Origin: Trametopsis cervina
Lineage: Eukaryota > Basidiomycota > Agaricomycetes > Polyporales > Irpicaceae
Assembly: GCA_022385755.1 (NCBI GenBank)
Contig: MU278366.1
Coordinates: forward strand, 362,184 to 426,183
Direction of reading: 5' to 3'
Length of the DNA: 64,000 bases
Part shown: positions 1-13,137 of the stretch, in pieces
How the letters are laid out: the number at the start of each line of letters is the position of its first letter
Numbering within the stretch: the first letter of the stretch is position 1
Notes under the pieces: model-generated
Told to the model about the DNA's origin: nothing
Seen by the model: the letters and a program-made list of their open reading frames with translations, nothing else
Database searches by the model: none
Translations under genes and position numbers: made by a program

Positions 1-2762
1 GCGCCGCCATATCTCTCTCACTCCGCTGTCCGCGAATGCCCCACACACGGATCCGGCAGACTACCCACCGATTTGTATTGGTTTAGGTTGTGTACGCCTC
101 TGTGACGAGCCCATCCCGGTACATTAGCGTGTCACGGCTGCCGTGTCGGCCAGGGATTCTCGAGTGGCACTTCCCCGTCACAGACACAGTTCGTCGAACG
201 AAAAAGCTGTGATCGTTTTGAGCGTGACCCGCCGTTTGAGGGGTCACTCCGAACCCGATCGGTCTGGAAAAGCGTGGTGCATCATACCCCGGGTCCTCCC
301 TGCGCTCCTTCGTGTTGTCGTCTCCACCTGCCCACCGGTTCTTACAGGTAATCATACCAAAGCCACGTAACAAAGAAATTCGCCGTAGGTCGCCGCTATC
401 GCCCATTACGTCTGTGAGCCGCACATCCTTACCAAGTGCGCAGCGTTCGTTGACCTGATCACTGACATATAAGTGCAGCAGGCATACATGATGCTGGCCG
501 GCAGACCTCATGCCGAACGCCTCCGGCCAAAACAATACGAATAGCCTTTCCAACATGCTCTGCTTGTGCGTGTATTTGCGGCAGAAGCGTTGCGCGCCCT
601 GGCAGACCGTAGTCACCGGATCCTCGTTGGGCGGCTTGAGTCGCCGAAATAAGAAGCTTTGGAACATGCCTTCATCAGCCGGAAAACCCCTGTCACTGAC
701 GAACACATGATCGCATTGTTTCCGCCGTGGTGGTACGTTCGTCCTCATGACGCCTTGTCGTCCCTGGCCTGAAGATTTCCTTCGAGATGAATACAGACTC
801 ACAGGCGGCTCATGCCAGTCTTGACATTACAACTGTATTTTACTGGAGAGAGTTCACTGCCCGTCTAATTGACACGACACAGCATCGCCACGATTACGAT
901 CGCGCAAGAGGACAAGCGCAGAACCTCAGTACTGGTATGGACACAAATGCTCACAGATAACAAGAGTCTAACATCTTCTCAGATCATACAGCTGTCCAGG
1001 TGGACTTCCGGGTGTTCGCCCCTCTCAGTCTTGTTCACATTCGTGGCATGGGCGAACATGCCATTATTATTCTCGGGTCACAAGAGCCCGGCAGCGCCAC
1101 CAAGGGCCTCTGCCGACAACAGCTTGTTTTTACTGGAGCCGCAGATCACCTCATTATGGACCTGGGTGACATTGTCTCTGTAAGTACAGGAGCTCGCGGA
1201 CTTTGAGAACCAGGCCTATGTATAGAGCCAAGCGAACGCTAGTCCCCGTTGGAGCTCAGAGCGGGTGCACGCACCATGATAGATCTTTTGTTCGAGTTAT
1301 CGGCGCTGATTTGACGTCTGCTTTCTGTTCGTGGCACTTACCCTGCTGTGCTGTATTCACTCTCTAAAGACTCGAAGCAGCCAGAGCCGACGAGGTCTTA
1401 TCCGACGTCAAAGGCCAGCACGCACGTCAAAGCTGTGGGGTGGTCTCACTTGTGCTGGTCCCTCTCCAACGTCAAGCACATTCCTGCGGGCGACAATTGT
1501 ACTCACACATTGTCACACTGTCTCACGAGCTGAGTGAGCCCGACGAGGATCCTCCTGAACAGGTATCTACGAGCGCGAGTATCGGGCCGTAGCGAGAAAA
1601 TATTCTCGTCTGCCCCGCGCATACTTCGCGCTCGATGATGAGTGTTCAGTGAATAGGCACTCGGCGCGGGCTACACGGGGAAACCACGGTAAGAACGTTT
1701 TGGCTCAGTCGAACAGCTTCAGACCCTGTTGTCGGTGCCGTGCGCGCACAAGTCGTTATGGGAGAGCGTGTCGAAGCCTGAGACTATTCATCGGAACTTG
1801 GACTTCGTCGATTCTTAAGCTACGGATGTAGGCCCGAACGGCCTGTTCTTAGCGCAGGCTTTGCTCGGATACCTGACCGTTCAAGTTATCGTGCAAGTAG
1901 CTCAGGAGATGGCTCGGCCATAACCTAACGATCGTAGCCGTCAGTGAAATCGGACAGAAACGAGCAGGTAAGGACACTTTCGGGAGATCATTTAATTGGT
2001 GCTGATAGCGATCTAGGTGATAGGGTCATTCAACAGCGTGTGAGTTTCTCGCCAGTCTGTTCATTGCTGCGAGCGACAAAAGGTAACAGAGATGCAGGAT
2101 GGGGACTCAAGGCACTGTGGGTGTACAGGAATACAGGAACGGAAGGCAGAGTGTGTGAGGGCAGTGAATAGATTAGGCGAACTCCGGAGACCAAACGGAA
2201 GCCGATAGAGATTCGGCAAGATGTACGATACAATCCGAGTTCGAAATTACCGAGCGAGGGACACTCCTCATTGGCTGCTGTCCCCGGATGAGCGTCCGGC
2301 CATCAGCAACTTTCAATAGGCGCTTCCCTCGTCACGGCTGTCACGGCTTAAGGTTCCCCGATGCCACCCGATCTGCAAATTGTGTGACATGCTCGGCGAC
2401 CAAACCTCCTATTTTTGGCAAAAGGAGATGTTGCCGTGGAAATGACCGGAGTGCCCTGTCACAGCTTGAGCGTGACACCGACCGGCTAATTGCCGTCTGA
2501 GCAGCTGGACTATCGCCGCTTTTCGTGCCCTCCCCTTTCTCTCAACAGCTGCCCCCTTTCCTCCTCTGTCTACCATCATCTCCTCCTCTGACTCTGGCTA
2601 TCCACTCGAGCTCGCATAGCCCTCTCGACGTCGTCAGATATAGCGACCAGAACCCCTCTCCCGACAGATCATCCGTGTGCGTCGGTTCCGGTGGTCAATC
2701 TATCCCCGGCCCCCACACTTGATTACCGTGATATCATATAAGTCCATTGCCACCCTCAAGCT
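1..2762. other. Gene-free or degenerate stretch upstream of the transcription factor
   Basis: I found no gene model here that holds together. The longest open frame (83-802, minus strand, 239 codons) shows no motif, domain or splice pattern I recognise. A second, exon-like segment lies at about 1000-1180 on the plus strand. It is preceded by a pyrimidine-rich ...cagatcatacag and followed by gtaagtacag, and it encodes a protein-like stretch, but I could not join it to any neighbouring exon in frame. The sequence could be a decayed gene or transposon remnant, or plain intergenic DNA. Confidence 0.4.
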
Positions 2763-5700
2763 ATGGATGACATGAAAGTCGCCAGCCAGTCGTCGCCGAC
2801 TCCAGAGTCCAAAGTAGTCTTAGACGGAGGCAAAGCAGGGTTTGTCGTTCGCTCAAACCGCGCTGCCCCCATTTATTTACCACGTGCTCCAGCAAAGCTC
2901 CTGTTGTTAGAGGTGCCAGAGCATGCACGGTGTGTCGCGCCGCTAAGGTGAGCTCACTTCGCTACTGCCTGCGTCTCCTCGCTTATCAAAGACGACCCGT
3001 ACAAGATGAAATGTGTTGGCGCAGACGACGGACAACCCTGCCAAAGGTGTAAGCGCTCTGGTGCCGAGTGAGTGTAACGCCCTGTCCGCCTATAATATCT
3101 TCTAATCGCGTCCTTGTGTGTAGATGTGTATTCGAGAAACATCGCCGCGGACGCAAACCGGGATCCAAGTGCGTCAGACTGCGTTGCACTTCTAATTTCC
3201 GTGTCATTAAATTAACTCTTGACAGGCTCTCTGAAGCATCCAAGATGTTGCGTCGTCTCGAAAAGGGCCTCAACAGTGCCAAACTCAAGTCACAGTCTAA
3301 CGAAACACCCTACCCTTCGGACTCTCGTTCCAGCGATCGTTTAGCGAACAATGACCTACCGCCGCTGAACCTCCCTCCAGACTACGATTCGCCGACCTAT
3401 GCCAGCGCGGGTTCAAGGAACCGCGATGACGATGACAACGATACTGAGAAGGGCGATGAAGGCATCTTCCCGGCCAAACTCATTCAAAAGGAGCGCAACT
3501 CGTCATTCTTCAAGATCATCCTAAACCCTGAACCGTATGAGCCGACAGCCTCGCGCTCGAATTCCGAGCGTAGCTTCACCCTCGACACCCCTCGTCCGAA
3601 AACCCCCTCATTGCCCTCGCCGAATCCGCCACGACCTCTAAGTGAGGTGAGCCCGAACAGCTTAGGTGACCCCATCACTCTGGGGATCATCGATGAAGCG
3701 CACGCAAACGTGCTGTTCGACCTATTCTTCCTCCGCCTCAACCCCTTCGTCAACCTCTTCGACCCCGCTCTGCACACTGTAAACTATGTCCGCAGTCGCT
3801 GCCCCTTCTTGTTCACCACCATCCTTATGGCCTGCTGTAAGTTCTTTGATTCGGACAATTACAAGCAGGTGCAGCAACTGGCCCAGGACTACGCCGTGCG
3901 GGTGTTTGCGGAAAACTGGAAGCGTGTAGAGGTCTGTCAAGCATTCGCGTGCCTCGTGTACTGGAAGGAGCCGGAAGACCAGCGTACTTGGACGTACATC
4001 GGCTACGCCTGCCGCATGGCCGTCGAACTAGGCCTAAACCGCTATGTTGGCAAGCGCACCCCCGAGGAGACTGATATACAGATCCTTGAAAGGCGAAACC
4101 GCGAACGAACCTACCTCGTATTATTCGTTCATGATCGAAGCCTGAGCACACAGACTGGGCGCCAATGGATGCTTCCAGAGTGTGAGCTTGTCAGGCATTC
4201 AACCACCTGGCACGAGGACGGCGAACCGCCAATTCGTCCCGAGGACGTGATCGTCTCCGCCTTTGTCCAACTTCGTCTGATAGCCTCAGAAAACACCGAG
4301 CTGTTCCAGCCGCACAGGGGCATCGCTGGACACCACGCAGACATGAACTACGACGTTCTTCTACGCAACTGTAACGGCAAGTTGACGCAGTGGGCTGAGA
4401 CATGGGAGCACGAAATGACAAAAGGTCAGTCTCTCACACTTGTCAACCAAGCACTGGCGTTCCTTCCTTGATTACCGTTCTGATGCTCCTCAACAATCTT
4501 CCAGCTAATGGAGAGAAATTCCACTTTGCGTTCCTCAACTTCTTCCGGTTGTATGTTCGGCTCTTCTTGAACAGCTTCGGCATTCAAGCATCGATGTCGT
4601 CGGTGAGCAACGCTGATTCCCATATACACTTTTGAATTGTGTTGACCGGCGTCCTATAGACAACTCGAACTTCGCCGCTCAGTGCGCAAGCACTTTCGGC
4701 GTGCTTCAGCAGTGCATTGGATAATTTGAAGATTGTGACAGACGAGTTCGCCAGTATCTCGATGCTGGTAATGACCCTCCATTCCTGTCTGCAGACGTTA
4801 TACTCACCATTTTGTACGACAGCGCTACAGCCAGGACTCGATCACAGTAATGACGGCGTACTCGGCCGTCTTCCTTCTCCGCGTAAGTCATCTCCGTTCC
4901 CTTTAATGGATTGAATAGTCATTCATTCCACCGCCATAGTTGCTTCGAAGTTCCAACACACTCGCACAGCTGCATGAAGGCGCTACAGACGAGATCTATA
5001 CTCACATCTCGAAGACGGCGGAAGCATATCACGAGGCCTCGCTTCTCTCTCCATCATCCAGCTCCTCAGCCGCTGCCCATGCGCGCTTCCTGAGGAGTCT
5101 TGTCGCCCAGGATATCTTCCGCGCCAGGCAGCACTCACGATCTCATGAACCGCGTACACATGGTACGTTGTTCTCTTTATAATCCATACAATGTGCTAAA
5201 TACTTGATTTTCTTCCAGGATCGTACAATGGATCCGCATCTCAACCCCAGCCCGCACATTATCATACTTCTTCCGTGCAAAGTGCACCTGAGCCGCACCA
5301 GCCATTCGCTTATCAAGGCCCGAGGCAAGTTGCAGTTGGCCCGCCACAGCCAATGAACAACCACCCCCACTTGCGGGAAATGGATTACTCCCCACAAGAG
5401 CCTCCTTCACGGGTCCCTCCCATCATGACCGGCTATGCGGCTTTCCCAGGGATGCAGCAATCGCAGGTCTCCCAGCAAATGCCCCCTCACACACCAGTAC
5501 AGCAGTCCATGCCACAACCTCAGCAATACTCGCCCCAACCGTACCCGACGTCCGAGTCTGACGCCAACTATTGGCGCATCATGTTCCGCGAACTCGGCTT
5601 CGGAGACAGCGGCGAGAATGGCGGCTTCCCGAGTATTGCGTCGACGATGCCGCACATCGGGGCGACGCCGAGCGCAGCTGCGAATGGGGCGACGCATGCT

Positions 5701-5835
5701 GAATACCAGGAGCAGGCTGCTGGCAACGGACATGTAGCCTATTCGAGTCACACGAACGGGAGACACTACCAGCCGTACCCTACGCCCAACTATGGTCCCC
5801 ATCACTCAGGCTACGCGGGGCACGTCGGGCGATAA
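2763..5835 (+). CDS. Zn(II)2Cys6 fungal-specific transcription factor
   Basis: Predicted nuclear DNA-binding regulator of about 841 aa in ten exons: 2763-2839, 2911-2947, 3006-3067, 3124-3168, 3226-4424, 4505-4602, 4660-4767, 4823-4882, 4940-5162, 5219-5835. Splicing the first four exons creates a complete binuclear zinc cluster near residue 30: ACTVCRAAKMKC, then PCQRCKRSGAEC, followed by a basic GRKPGSK linker and a short coiled coil (LSEASKMLRRLEKGLN). The middle third matches the fungal_trans regulatory domain, including a helical segment ending RYSQDSITVMTAYSAVFLLR. The last 200 residues are rich in Pro, Gln and Ser, as expected of an activation region. The zinc cluster is scattered over four small exons, so unspliced frames hide it. 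Target genes cannot be inferred. The first exon and its start are the least certain part. Confidence 0.88.
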
Positions 5836-6231
5836 TGGCCGCCCGCACATTACTCAACTTTGCTTGGACTATCGACATCAACTCAACTATTGTTATCACC
5901 ATACATGAATCTATACACCCGGGAATACACTGTCTGTCTAATTAGACTGCTTTCATATACAGCTACTTTACGATGTTGTCAATTTCTGCTTCTTGTGCAT
6001 GCATTGCATTGTGTACTTCTGCTGGTTCTGCAAAACTGTAACAACATGCTTCGCTTTCTTTACTTGATAGTAGTAGCCACCTCCTATTTCTTCTGATATG
6101 GCATGCATTGGTCGTGTTTGTATTGTACTCTACATCCGGAATATATCACACAGCACACTAGGCTCTTATGTCGTGAATTCGAAGATACAACATTATAATA
6201 AATTCACTCATTAGATGGGCAAAAAGTTGCA
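5836..6231. other. Intergenic, convergent 3' ends
   Basis: AT-rich spacer between the stop codons of the transcription factor (+) and the WD40 protein (-). It presumably holds both 3' UTRs. I see no gene, repeat or RNA in it. Confidence 0.6.
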
Positions 6232-7649
6232 CTACGATTCGACGCCGATGTAAAATATGATAACCTCTCTGCCTACAGCCGCAGCGATCCGCGGGATCCC
6301 TTTCTCGAAAATGAAGTCAAAGTCGCGGACGTACAGCGGGCGTGAAGCGATTGTGAACACTGTCGGTTGCGCCTGTATGTAGCTTGTGTTGTACACGTTT
6401 ATGACCGCGCCCTTCAAGGGGCTGTTGGTCGTCACTGCGAAGAACTCGTGATGAGACGGACACCATCTGCAATTGCGCAATTATTAGTACGGATAGAACG
6501 TAGGGAGGGGTCGGCGAACATACCTGAACTTCGTGCCACCTTCAGGGAAGGAAGGGCCCGTAATGGCAGGCTTACCACCCTGGAGCTTTGAGATATCCCA
6601 GAGGGCGAATCTGTTTCCGTAGACGGCGCCGATACTGGATATATAGAAAGTCAGTACCTGGATAGACATGCTAGAGAGAGTAACTGACATATCGACTGAA
6701 TCCCGTCTCCACCCCACACTTCCCGACCAACGAGCCGGAGAGCCTGAGACAGAGTCCGCCAAAGCCCTCGGTTCCACAAGCTCAATCACGCTTGAGTTTC
6801 TCCAGCTGACGTTTTCATCTTCGTCTGGGTCAGAACGCCAGTCCGTCAGAAAGACCGAGCCGCGGGAGTCCGCGATCACAAACTCCTTGCTTGTAGTTGG
6901 GTGCGCGCAGACGGTGGTGAGCGGGTGCGGAAAGCTAATCACGTAGGCGGTAGGTTGGGGACGGGATTCTATTGTATCGTCCATGGAGGCCCCTGGGGAG
7001 TTTGTCGCACGAATATTGATGCTTGGACTGAGGTCCCAGACCATGAGCATTTTGTCGTCTTTCATATGCAGTCGTAATCAGTCCAATGACCGTCTGAAGG
7101 CAATAGAGCACGTACCGGATACGGTCGCAACATATCTCCAACTATCCTCAGACTGCCCGCCGCAGAATGCCATGTCGTTTACTTTGCCATGGTGGCCGCT
7201 GAGCCCGCCACCGAAGGGAAAGATGGTCTCCGCTTCATTGTGCGACTTGCTGAGGTGGAATAGTCCAAAGTGTGCTCCTGCAGCGGTTAACCTTCGTAGG
7301 AGTGGAATAAGATGAGAGACATGTCCTAGGGTAAGTGCAGGAGTCGACGTACTCGATGGACCACTCGTCAGTGGAAGATGGAGATGTGCAACGCGAGGAC
7401 CACGCGATCGCAGTGACCCTACATCCCAGGTGAAAGTTTGCAATAACTTTGCATGATGTCGGAGTCTGCCTGGACAAGTTCAGCACGCGCACAATACTCA
7501 GGAGTGAAGAGTGCCGGAACGGTGGCGCGACATACGGTGAGCAGGACCTGTACAGAATGCATGCCACCAACGGCGACCAGGTCGTACGCCTCGTCGTGAT
7601 TTGCGCGCACGACCTGCACGTCCGAGCCGTGGTTATGTCGGATGTCCAT
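6232..7649 (-). CDS. WD40-repeat protein, Nup37-like nucleoporin candidate
   Basis: Six minus-strand exons (7649-7536, 7465-7353, 7291-7116, 7058-6689, 6634-6524, 6466-6232) join in frame into about 372 aa. WD-type blades are visible: VTAIAWSSR near the N-terminus, GHHGKVNDMAFCGG followed by DDKMLMVWDLSP in the middle, and GSVFLTDWRSD after it. Length and layout fit the fungal Nup37 family, a beta-propeller of the Nup107-160 scaffold ring of the nuclear pore. That assignment is inference from overall resemblance, and another WD40 protein remains possible. The gene is divergent from the small membrane-protein gene, with about 110 bp between start codons, so they may share a promoter. The C-terminal exon has no clear WD blade. 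Confidence 0.72.
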
Positions 7650-7760
7650 CGTTTATTTTTTGTTAGAGGTGGTGGTTGCGCTCGAGAATGAATGGATTTG
7701 AACACGCGTGAGGCGCGTTGATGATGGCCTCGGCTCTTTCCTGATCTGAGCCGCCTTGTC

Positions 7761-7967
7761 ATGGCTCCTCGAGCTCGCACTAACAAGTTCATCATCCCAG
7801 CCTCGTTCTTGGGTATCTCTCTGCTCTCCTACGGTGCCTTCTTTGTGCTACTTAAACACAGACAAGAGACATATCCTGCTTCTCACCAGCCCAGACAGCG
7901 AGACAGCCCCTTCATCCCGCCCGTGCACACAGAGGAACTGCCCAAGAGCCAACAGCGCAGGCTATAA
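7761..7967 (+). CDS. Small single-helix membrane protein of unknown function
   Basis: An intronless frame of 68 codons. After a basic N-terminus (MAPRARTNK) there is one hydrophobic helix at about residues 10-30 (FIIPASFLGISLLSYGAFFV), then a charged, Pro-rich tail. This is the usual architecture of small mitochondrial inner-membrane or ER tail-exposed proteins, but I do not recognise the family. Hydrophobic patterning and codon use look like a real protein. The stop codon is only 35 nt before the ATG of the UMP/CMP kinase on the same strand, far too little for a normal terminator plus promoter. The two could therefore share one transcript, or this frame could act as a long upstream ORF for the kinase. 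Confidence 0.65.
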   Translation: MAPRARTNKFIIPASFLGISLLSYGAFFVLLKHRQETYPASHQPRQRDSPFIPPVHTEELPKSQQRRL

Positions 7968-8002
7968 CGAATCATCTTGATACCTAAGTTACTCAACTTA
8001 TC

Positions 8003-8972
<970 letters not shown>

Positions 8973-9154
8973 TGTTGAATACTGCTCTTGGGTTCGTGGA
9001 CAATATCAGTACAAGCTATACATGCGTGGAAATGAAACGAAGCGGTCTAGGACTGCTGTACTATCTTTACAACAAATACAGTTCATTGTCTCATATATAC
9101 CTTCTCTATTCCAGCCATCTGATCATACAACTGTCTTCTGCAGCAGTCTTATGT

Positions 9155-10860
9155 TTACACGTACGCCGCAAGCTTGTATCCATCCAAGCTTTCCAGGGCG
9201 TTGCAAGTCGCCTTGCCATTTCCTTTCACTTTCAGGATCTCGCCATCGATGCAGACAAGGTGAGCTTCAGGATCCTTCTCATTCTGCATGTCATGTTAAC
9301 AAATGCCGCACATGACATAGAGATCAATATACTCACAGGGATCCATTCCCATCCACTGCACCTGAAGTACTCCGCCACGACTTCACCCTCTCCCTCCTCG
9401 ACAACATCACCTCCGTCAGAGTATCTCATATTGATATGCGCTCCATCTCTATAAGCTCCTCCCAAGACTGCCATGGACTTTGACGCGAACACCTCCCTGT
9501 CCCGGTCTGACTCTGCACTGATAGATTTGTCTCGGAGGGGCCGAAGGATCACGACGTCGAGTGACGCATCCGAAGGCGGGATAGACGAGTGCAGCGGCGT
9601 GATGCGGAATGTAGGCTCCAACCGATCAACACTCATCGTGGAGAGGAAATAAGCAAACGGTCCTTCAAGAACAACGGAGCCGTCCTCCCCCGCAGGATGT
9701 GGCACAAATTCCTTCTTGGACGGGTCATAGACCTTGACACCGGAGCCGGATACAGGGAGGAGCTTGACTCTGGCGTCATACCATCGTGTGATGTTCTGCT
9801 GAGCCGCGATCTTGAACCGCTCGATGCCAGGGTGAGTTGCTCGAAGGGCTTCAGAGTCGTGCAGGATGGAGGCATGGAGCGAAGTAGACGCTACGACCAC
9901 GGAGATTGAAGTCTGCGAAGGCCCTTTTCCATCCGGTGAGGAGAGCGTTGTCTTCGCTACGGTCAGTGAACGAGGGGTCCTTGGCTTGCTCGGAGTGTCT
10001 TTAATAAAAGCATCCTTGCTGAGGAAAGCATCGGCCGTGAGTGGGACGTCGTCCTGGATGAAGTCCCTCTCGGAAAGCCGCTGGTCATCCTGGATGAACG
10101 CCTCTTTGGGTAGAAAGGCGTCTTTGGTGAGGAAGGCGTCATCCTTGAGGGGAACATCGTCTTGGATGAAGTCATCTTTCGTCAAAAAGTCGCTTTTCTG
10201 CAGAGGGGCACTGTTGGCGACCACTTCACCGATGAACGCGTCGTCTTTAAGGAATGCGTCCTTCGTGAGGAGGTCGTCCTTGGTCAGGAAATCCTGTTTC
10301 TTGAGAAACGCCTCTTTTGGGAGGAAATCGTCCTCAGAGAGTCGTTGATCGTCCTGGATGAAATCATCTTTGGTGAGGAACGCTTGTTCCTTCAGGAAGG
10401 CATCCTTCGAGAGGAAAGCACTTCGTGGAAGGAAGTCGGGATCGTCCACAAATGCGTGCAGTGAGCTAAGCTTGGCTTCGTCCTCTGCTATGTCGGAGGC
10501 TGTCTCCGGGAACAGAGTAGAATAGAGGGCGTTGGCAGTCCCGCAGGGTACGAGAACGAAGTTAATCTCCCGTCCGCTTGCACCTGATGGGCTTTCGTGC
10601 AGCGCGCATACAATTTCGTGGAGGGTTCCATCCCCAGATCCTAACACAATAGAAATAGGACCTTCAACCTCTTTGAGGAAGTCCACGACGATCTCGCCTG
10701 CATGCCCTGCGTGCGTCGTTTCTACGACCTTGGCGGGTTTCTTCTTGCTATCTTCCAGCAGTGGAATCACTGTATCGCGGAAAAGCGAGGTTGCCTTACC
10801 ATGCCCGCAGACAGGGTTGTATACGACCAGGAGGTTGGCCTGGGGCGGATCATCGTCCAT
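9155..10860 (-). CDS. Sphingoid long-chain-base / diacylglycerol-kinase-like lipid kinase with repeat insertion
   Basis: Two exons (10860-9337 and 9283-9155) give about 550 aa. The N-terminal DAGK catalytic domain is clear: VVYNPVCGHGKA, then the nucleotide-binding GSGDGTLHE, then LVPCGTANALYSTLF (residues about 11-117). The C-terminal half resembles the beta-sandwich of sphingosine kinases, with a CIDGEILKVKGNG-type end after the intron. Such enzymes phosphorylate sphingoid bases or diacylglycerol at membranes. Between the two halves, residues about 141-289 consist almost wholly of hexapeptide units of the type AFLxKD, which is not part of the normal fold. The frame stays open through the repeats, so the gene looks functional rather than broken. 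The exact lipid substrate cannot be read from sequence. Confidence 0.85.
9994..10440 (-). repeat. Coding minisatellite: degenerate hexapeptide repeats inside the lipid kinase
   Basis: About 450 bp made of 18-nt units on the minus strand. They translate as successive AFLSKD, AFLKEQ, AFLTKD, DFLPKE, AFLKKQ, DFLTKD, AFLKDD and AFIQDD units, interrupted by repeated longer spacers DFIQDDQRLSE and DFIQDDVPL. Some blocks recur in the same order (AFLTKDAFLPKEAFIQDD and similar), so larger units have also been duplicated. The period stays a multiple of three and no stop codon occurs. Confidence 0.9.
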
Positions 10861-11345
10861 GTTGGTTCGTGTACGGCCTATATAAGAGGATCGCCTTCCT
10901 TAACCTGGAATGATACCCTACCAGATCGCGATGATCGTTCGTCACGCTAGAGAAGGTTCATTAAACAAAGCTCTTGAGTAGGCGACAGTCTGGACGCCGC
11001 CAGAGTGACCGAATACTCACCGACACCGGCAATGTCAACGACGGTAACTAAAGCTGGTGTACTTAGTACCGAACTCTCAACTGCCAAACGCCACTGCATT
11101 ATGAGTCTTGTTGTCTTGACGTAAGTGAGGGTCGCTGACCTCTCTATGAGATCTGCTTAACCGGTGGATGTAGGTGTCCTGGAGTTCAGTTATGAGTCAG
11201 GACAATGTGGTATGAAGACAAGCTGCGGCTGAAGGAGCGCAGGCGGAGCACGCGCCACTGCAGGAAATCGTTATCTCAACGGATCAAACTCAAAGACGCG
11301 ATCTCCGAACACATTTACGTCCGTGTCACATCTAGTCACGCGTCC
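10861..11345. other. Divergent intergenic region
   Basis: About 485 bp between the start codons of the lipid kinase (-) and NIT2 (+). It presumably carries both promoters. A TATA-like tatataa (10879-10885) lies just upstream of the kinase start, perhaps too close to be its TATA box. No gene is visible. Confidence 0.5.
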
Positions 11346-12867
11346 ATGTTCCTCCTCGCCAGTCGACTCGCACGGGCCAGGTTCCTCTCGACCAGGTCGT
11401 ACACTATGGCAGCTAGCCTACCGACCTTCAAGCCGTTCAATCTCGCGCTCGTACAGCTAGGCCAGATCACTGCAGACAAGTCGGGTTAGTGAATCTGATA
11501 GACACTTGTTTCGGCAAACGAAATGTGACTCTGCGCTCTGTATGATAGCCAACCTCAAGCATGCCCGCGAGATGATCATCAAGGCAGCGCAGGGGGCCGA
11601 AAGTGGAACAAAGCCGGACTTGGTTGTTCTCCCAGTGAGTACAGATTTGGTACATATAGCATCGTATCTAAAGTCTGTCCGGTAAAGGAATGCTTCAACT
11701 CTCCGTACGGCCACGTTCACTTCCCTGTGTACGCGGAGACTATTGGTTACGAACCCGGCAAGGAGTTCAAGGTTGAGGAGACAGAGAGTGAGTCTGTCAA
11801 GATGCTCTCTACGACCGCGAAAGAGCTCGGCATCTGGCTCCTTGGTGGTACGTTCTGCACATATCGACGTTGCTCCTGCGTTCAGTAAGCTTTCAGGTAC
11901 AATTCCCGAGCGTGCCTCGGACGGAAACTTGTATAACACGGCGACTGTATACTCCCCGGAAGGTTGGTGTTTCCGTTATCCTATGATCAGTTGTTTGTCT
12001 TCACTAACTATGAACATAGGCGAACTGGTGACTACGCATCGCAAGGTCCATCTATTTGACATAGATATTCCAGGCAAAATCAAGTTCAAGGTTCGCTTGA
12101 TGAAGGATAACATGCACGCATCACCTCTCTGATATATCTATCAATTAGGAGAGTGAAACTCTGACTGGTGGTTCAAAGCACAACTGGTTTGACACTCGTA
12201 AGTGTGACCTCAACAGCCAAGCCCAGACTTCTCATCGACTATGTCTCTAGCTTTTGCCCGTATTGGTCTCGGAATCTGCTACGACGTCCGTTTCCCCGAG
12301 CTCGCTGCTGTATCGGCAAGACAGGGCTGCCAAGTCTGTATTTACCCAGGAGCATTCAACACGACTACCGGACCTCTTCATTGGGAGCTTCTGCAACGTG
12401 CTAGGTATGTATGCCCCTGCATATTGAATGTAACTTCTGCTAATGTGCATGATCAGGGCTTTGGATAATCAGATTTACTTCGCTATGTGCAGCCCTGCCA
12501 GGGATCTAACAGCCGGCTATCATGCGGTACGTTCCTGTGAACACATATCTTTCCACAAGTCGCTGACTGACCTTTATCAGTGGGGTCACTCGCTAGTGGT
12601 AGACCCTATGTACGCTTTTCTGCTGTCTTTAATCAATTATTTACTGATACGAAGTATTGCAGGGGAAAGGTGCTCGTCGAGACGGAGCATGATGAAGACA
12701 TAGTATATACACACATCGGTATGTTAAATATTATATGCATTCGCCCCCAGCATTGCTTATGGTATGCTCTCTTAGACCCAGAGGTCTTTACTTCAGCACG
12801 TGCAGGTATTCCTGTAACCACACAGCGGAGGTTCGACGTATATCCCGATGTCAGTAAAGGAGTATAG
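11346..12867 (+). CDS. NIT2: Omega-amidase / NIT2-type carbon-nitrogen hydrolase
   Basis: Eleven exons (11346-11484, 11549-11634, 11688-11847, 11897-11962, 12020-12090, 12149-12197, 12251-12404, 12457-12526, 12581-12609, 12663-12718, 12776-12867) encode about 323 aa. The nitrilase-fold catalytic triad is present: Glu in VLPECFNSPYG (about 76), Lys in THRKVHLFD (about 158) and Cys in LGICYDVRFPE (about 201). Family knowledge: NIT2 hydrolyses alpha-ketoglutaramate and alpha-ketosuccinamate, clearing products of glutamine and asparagine transamination. The first 20 residues are Arg-, Leu- and Ser-rich without acids, like a mitochondrial presequence. An in-frame second ATG at 11406 would give a cytosolic form, so dual targeting is possible. 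Exon sizes go down to 29 nt. Confidence 0.92.
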
Positions 12868-13137
12868 ACCGCACCGGAGTGTATAATGTAGGCGATGTAT
12901 CTGTATAGGAGAAGTAGGAAGAGTATGTAAGATGTATTGGTGTTGCATTATTGGTCAATTTATGAATATGGGTGGATCGCGAGTTGGCCGAGATACTTAC
13001 CATGAACGTCAGTACCTAAACAGGCGCCCATACATCTACGGCGATACAATCGTAACGGAGAGTGCATATCTGGCGTTCCGAGCTTCTCGACGTACCATGC
13101 ACTTCTCATAACTCTGCCAACACGTAGGCACGACAAT

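Noticed and set aside
2732..2742. TATA-like atatcatataag before the transcription-factor gene
   Set aside because: Only about 20 nt before the chosen ATG, too close to act as a TATA box unless the true start codon is further downstream.
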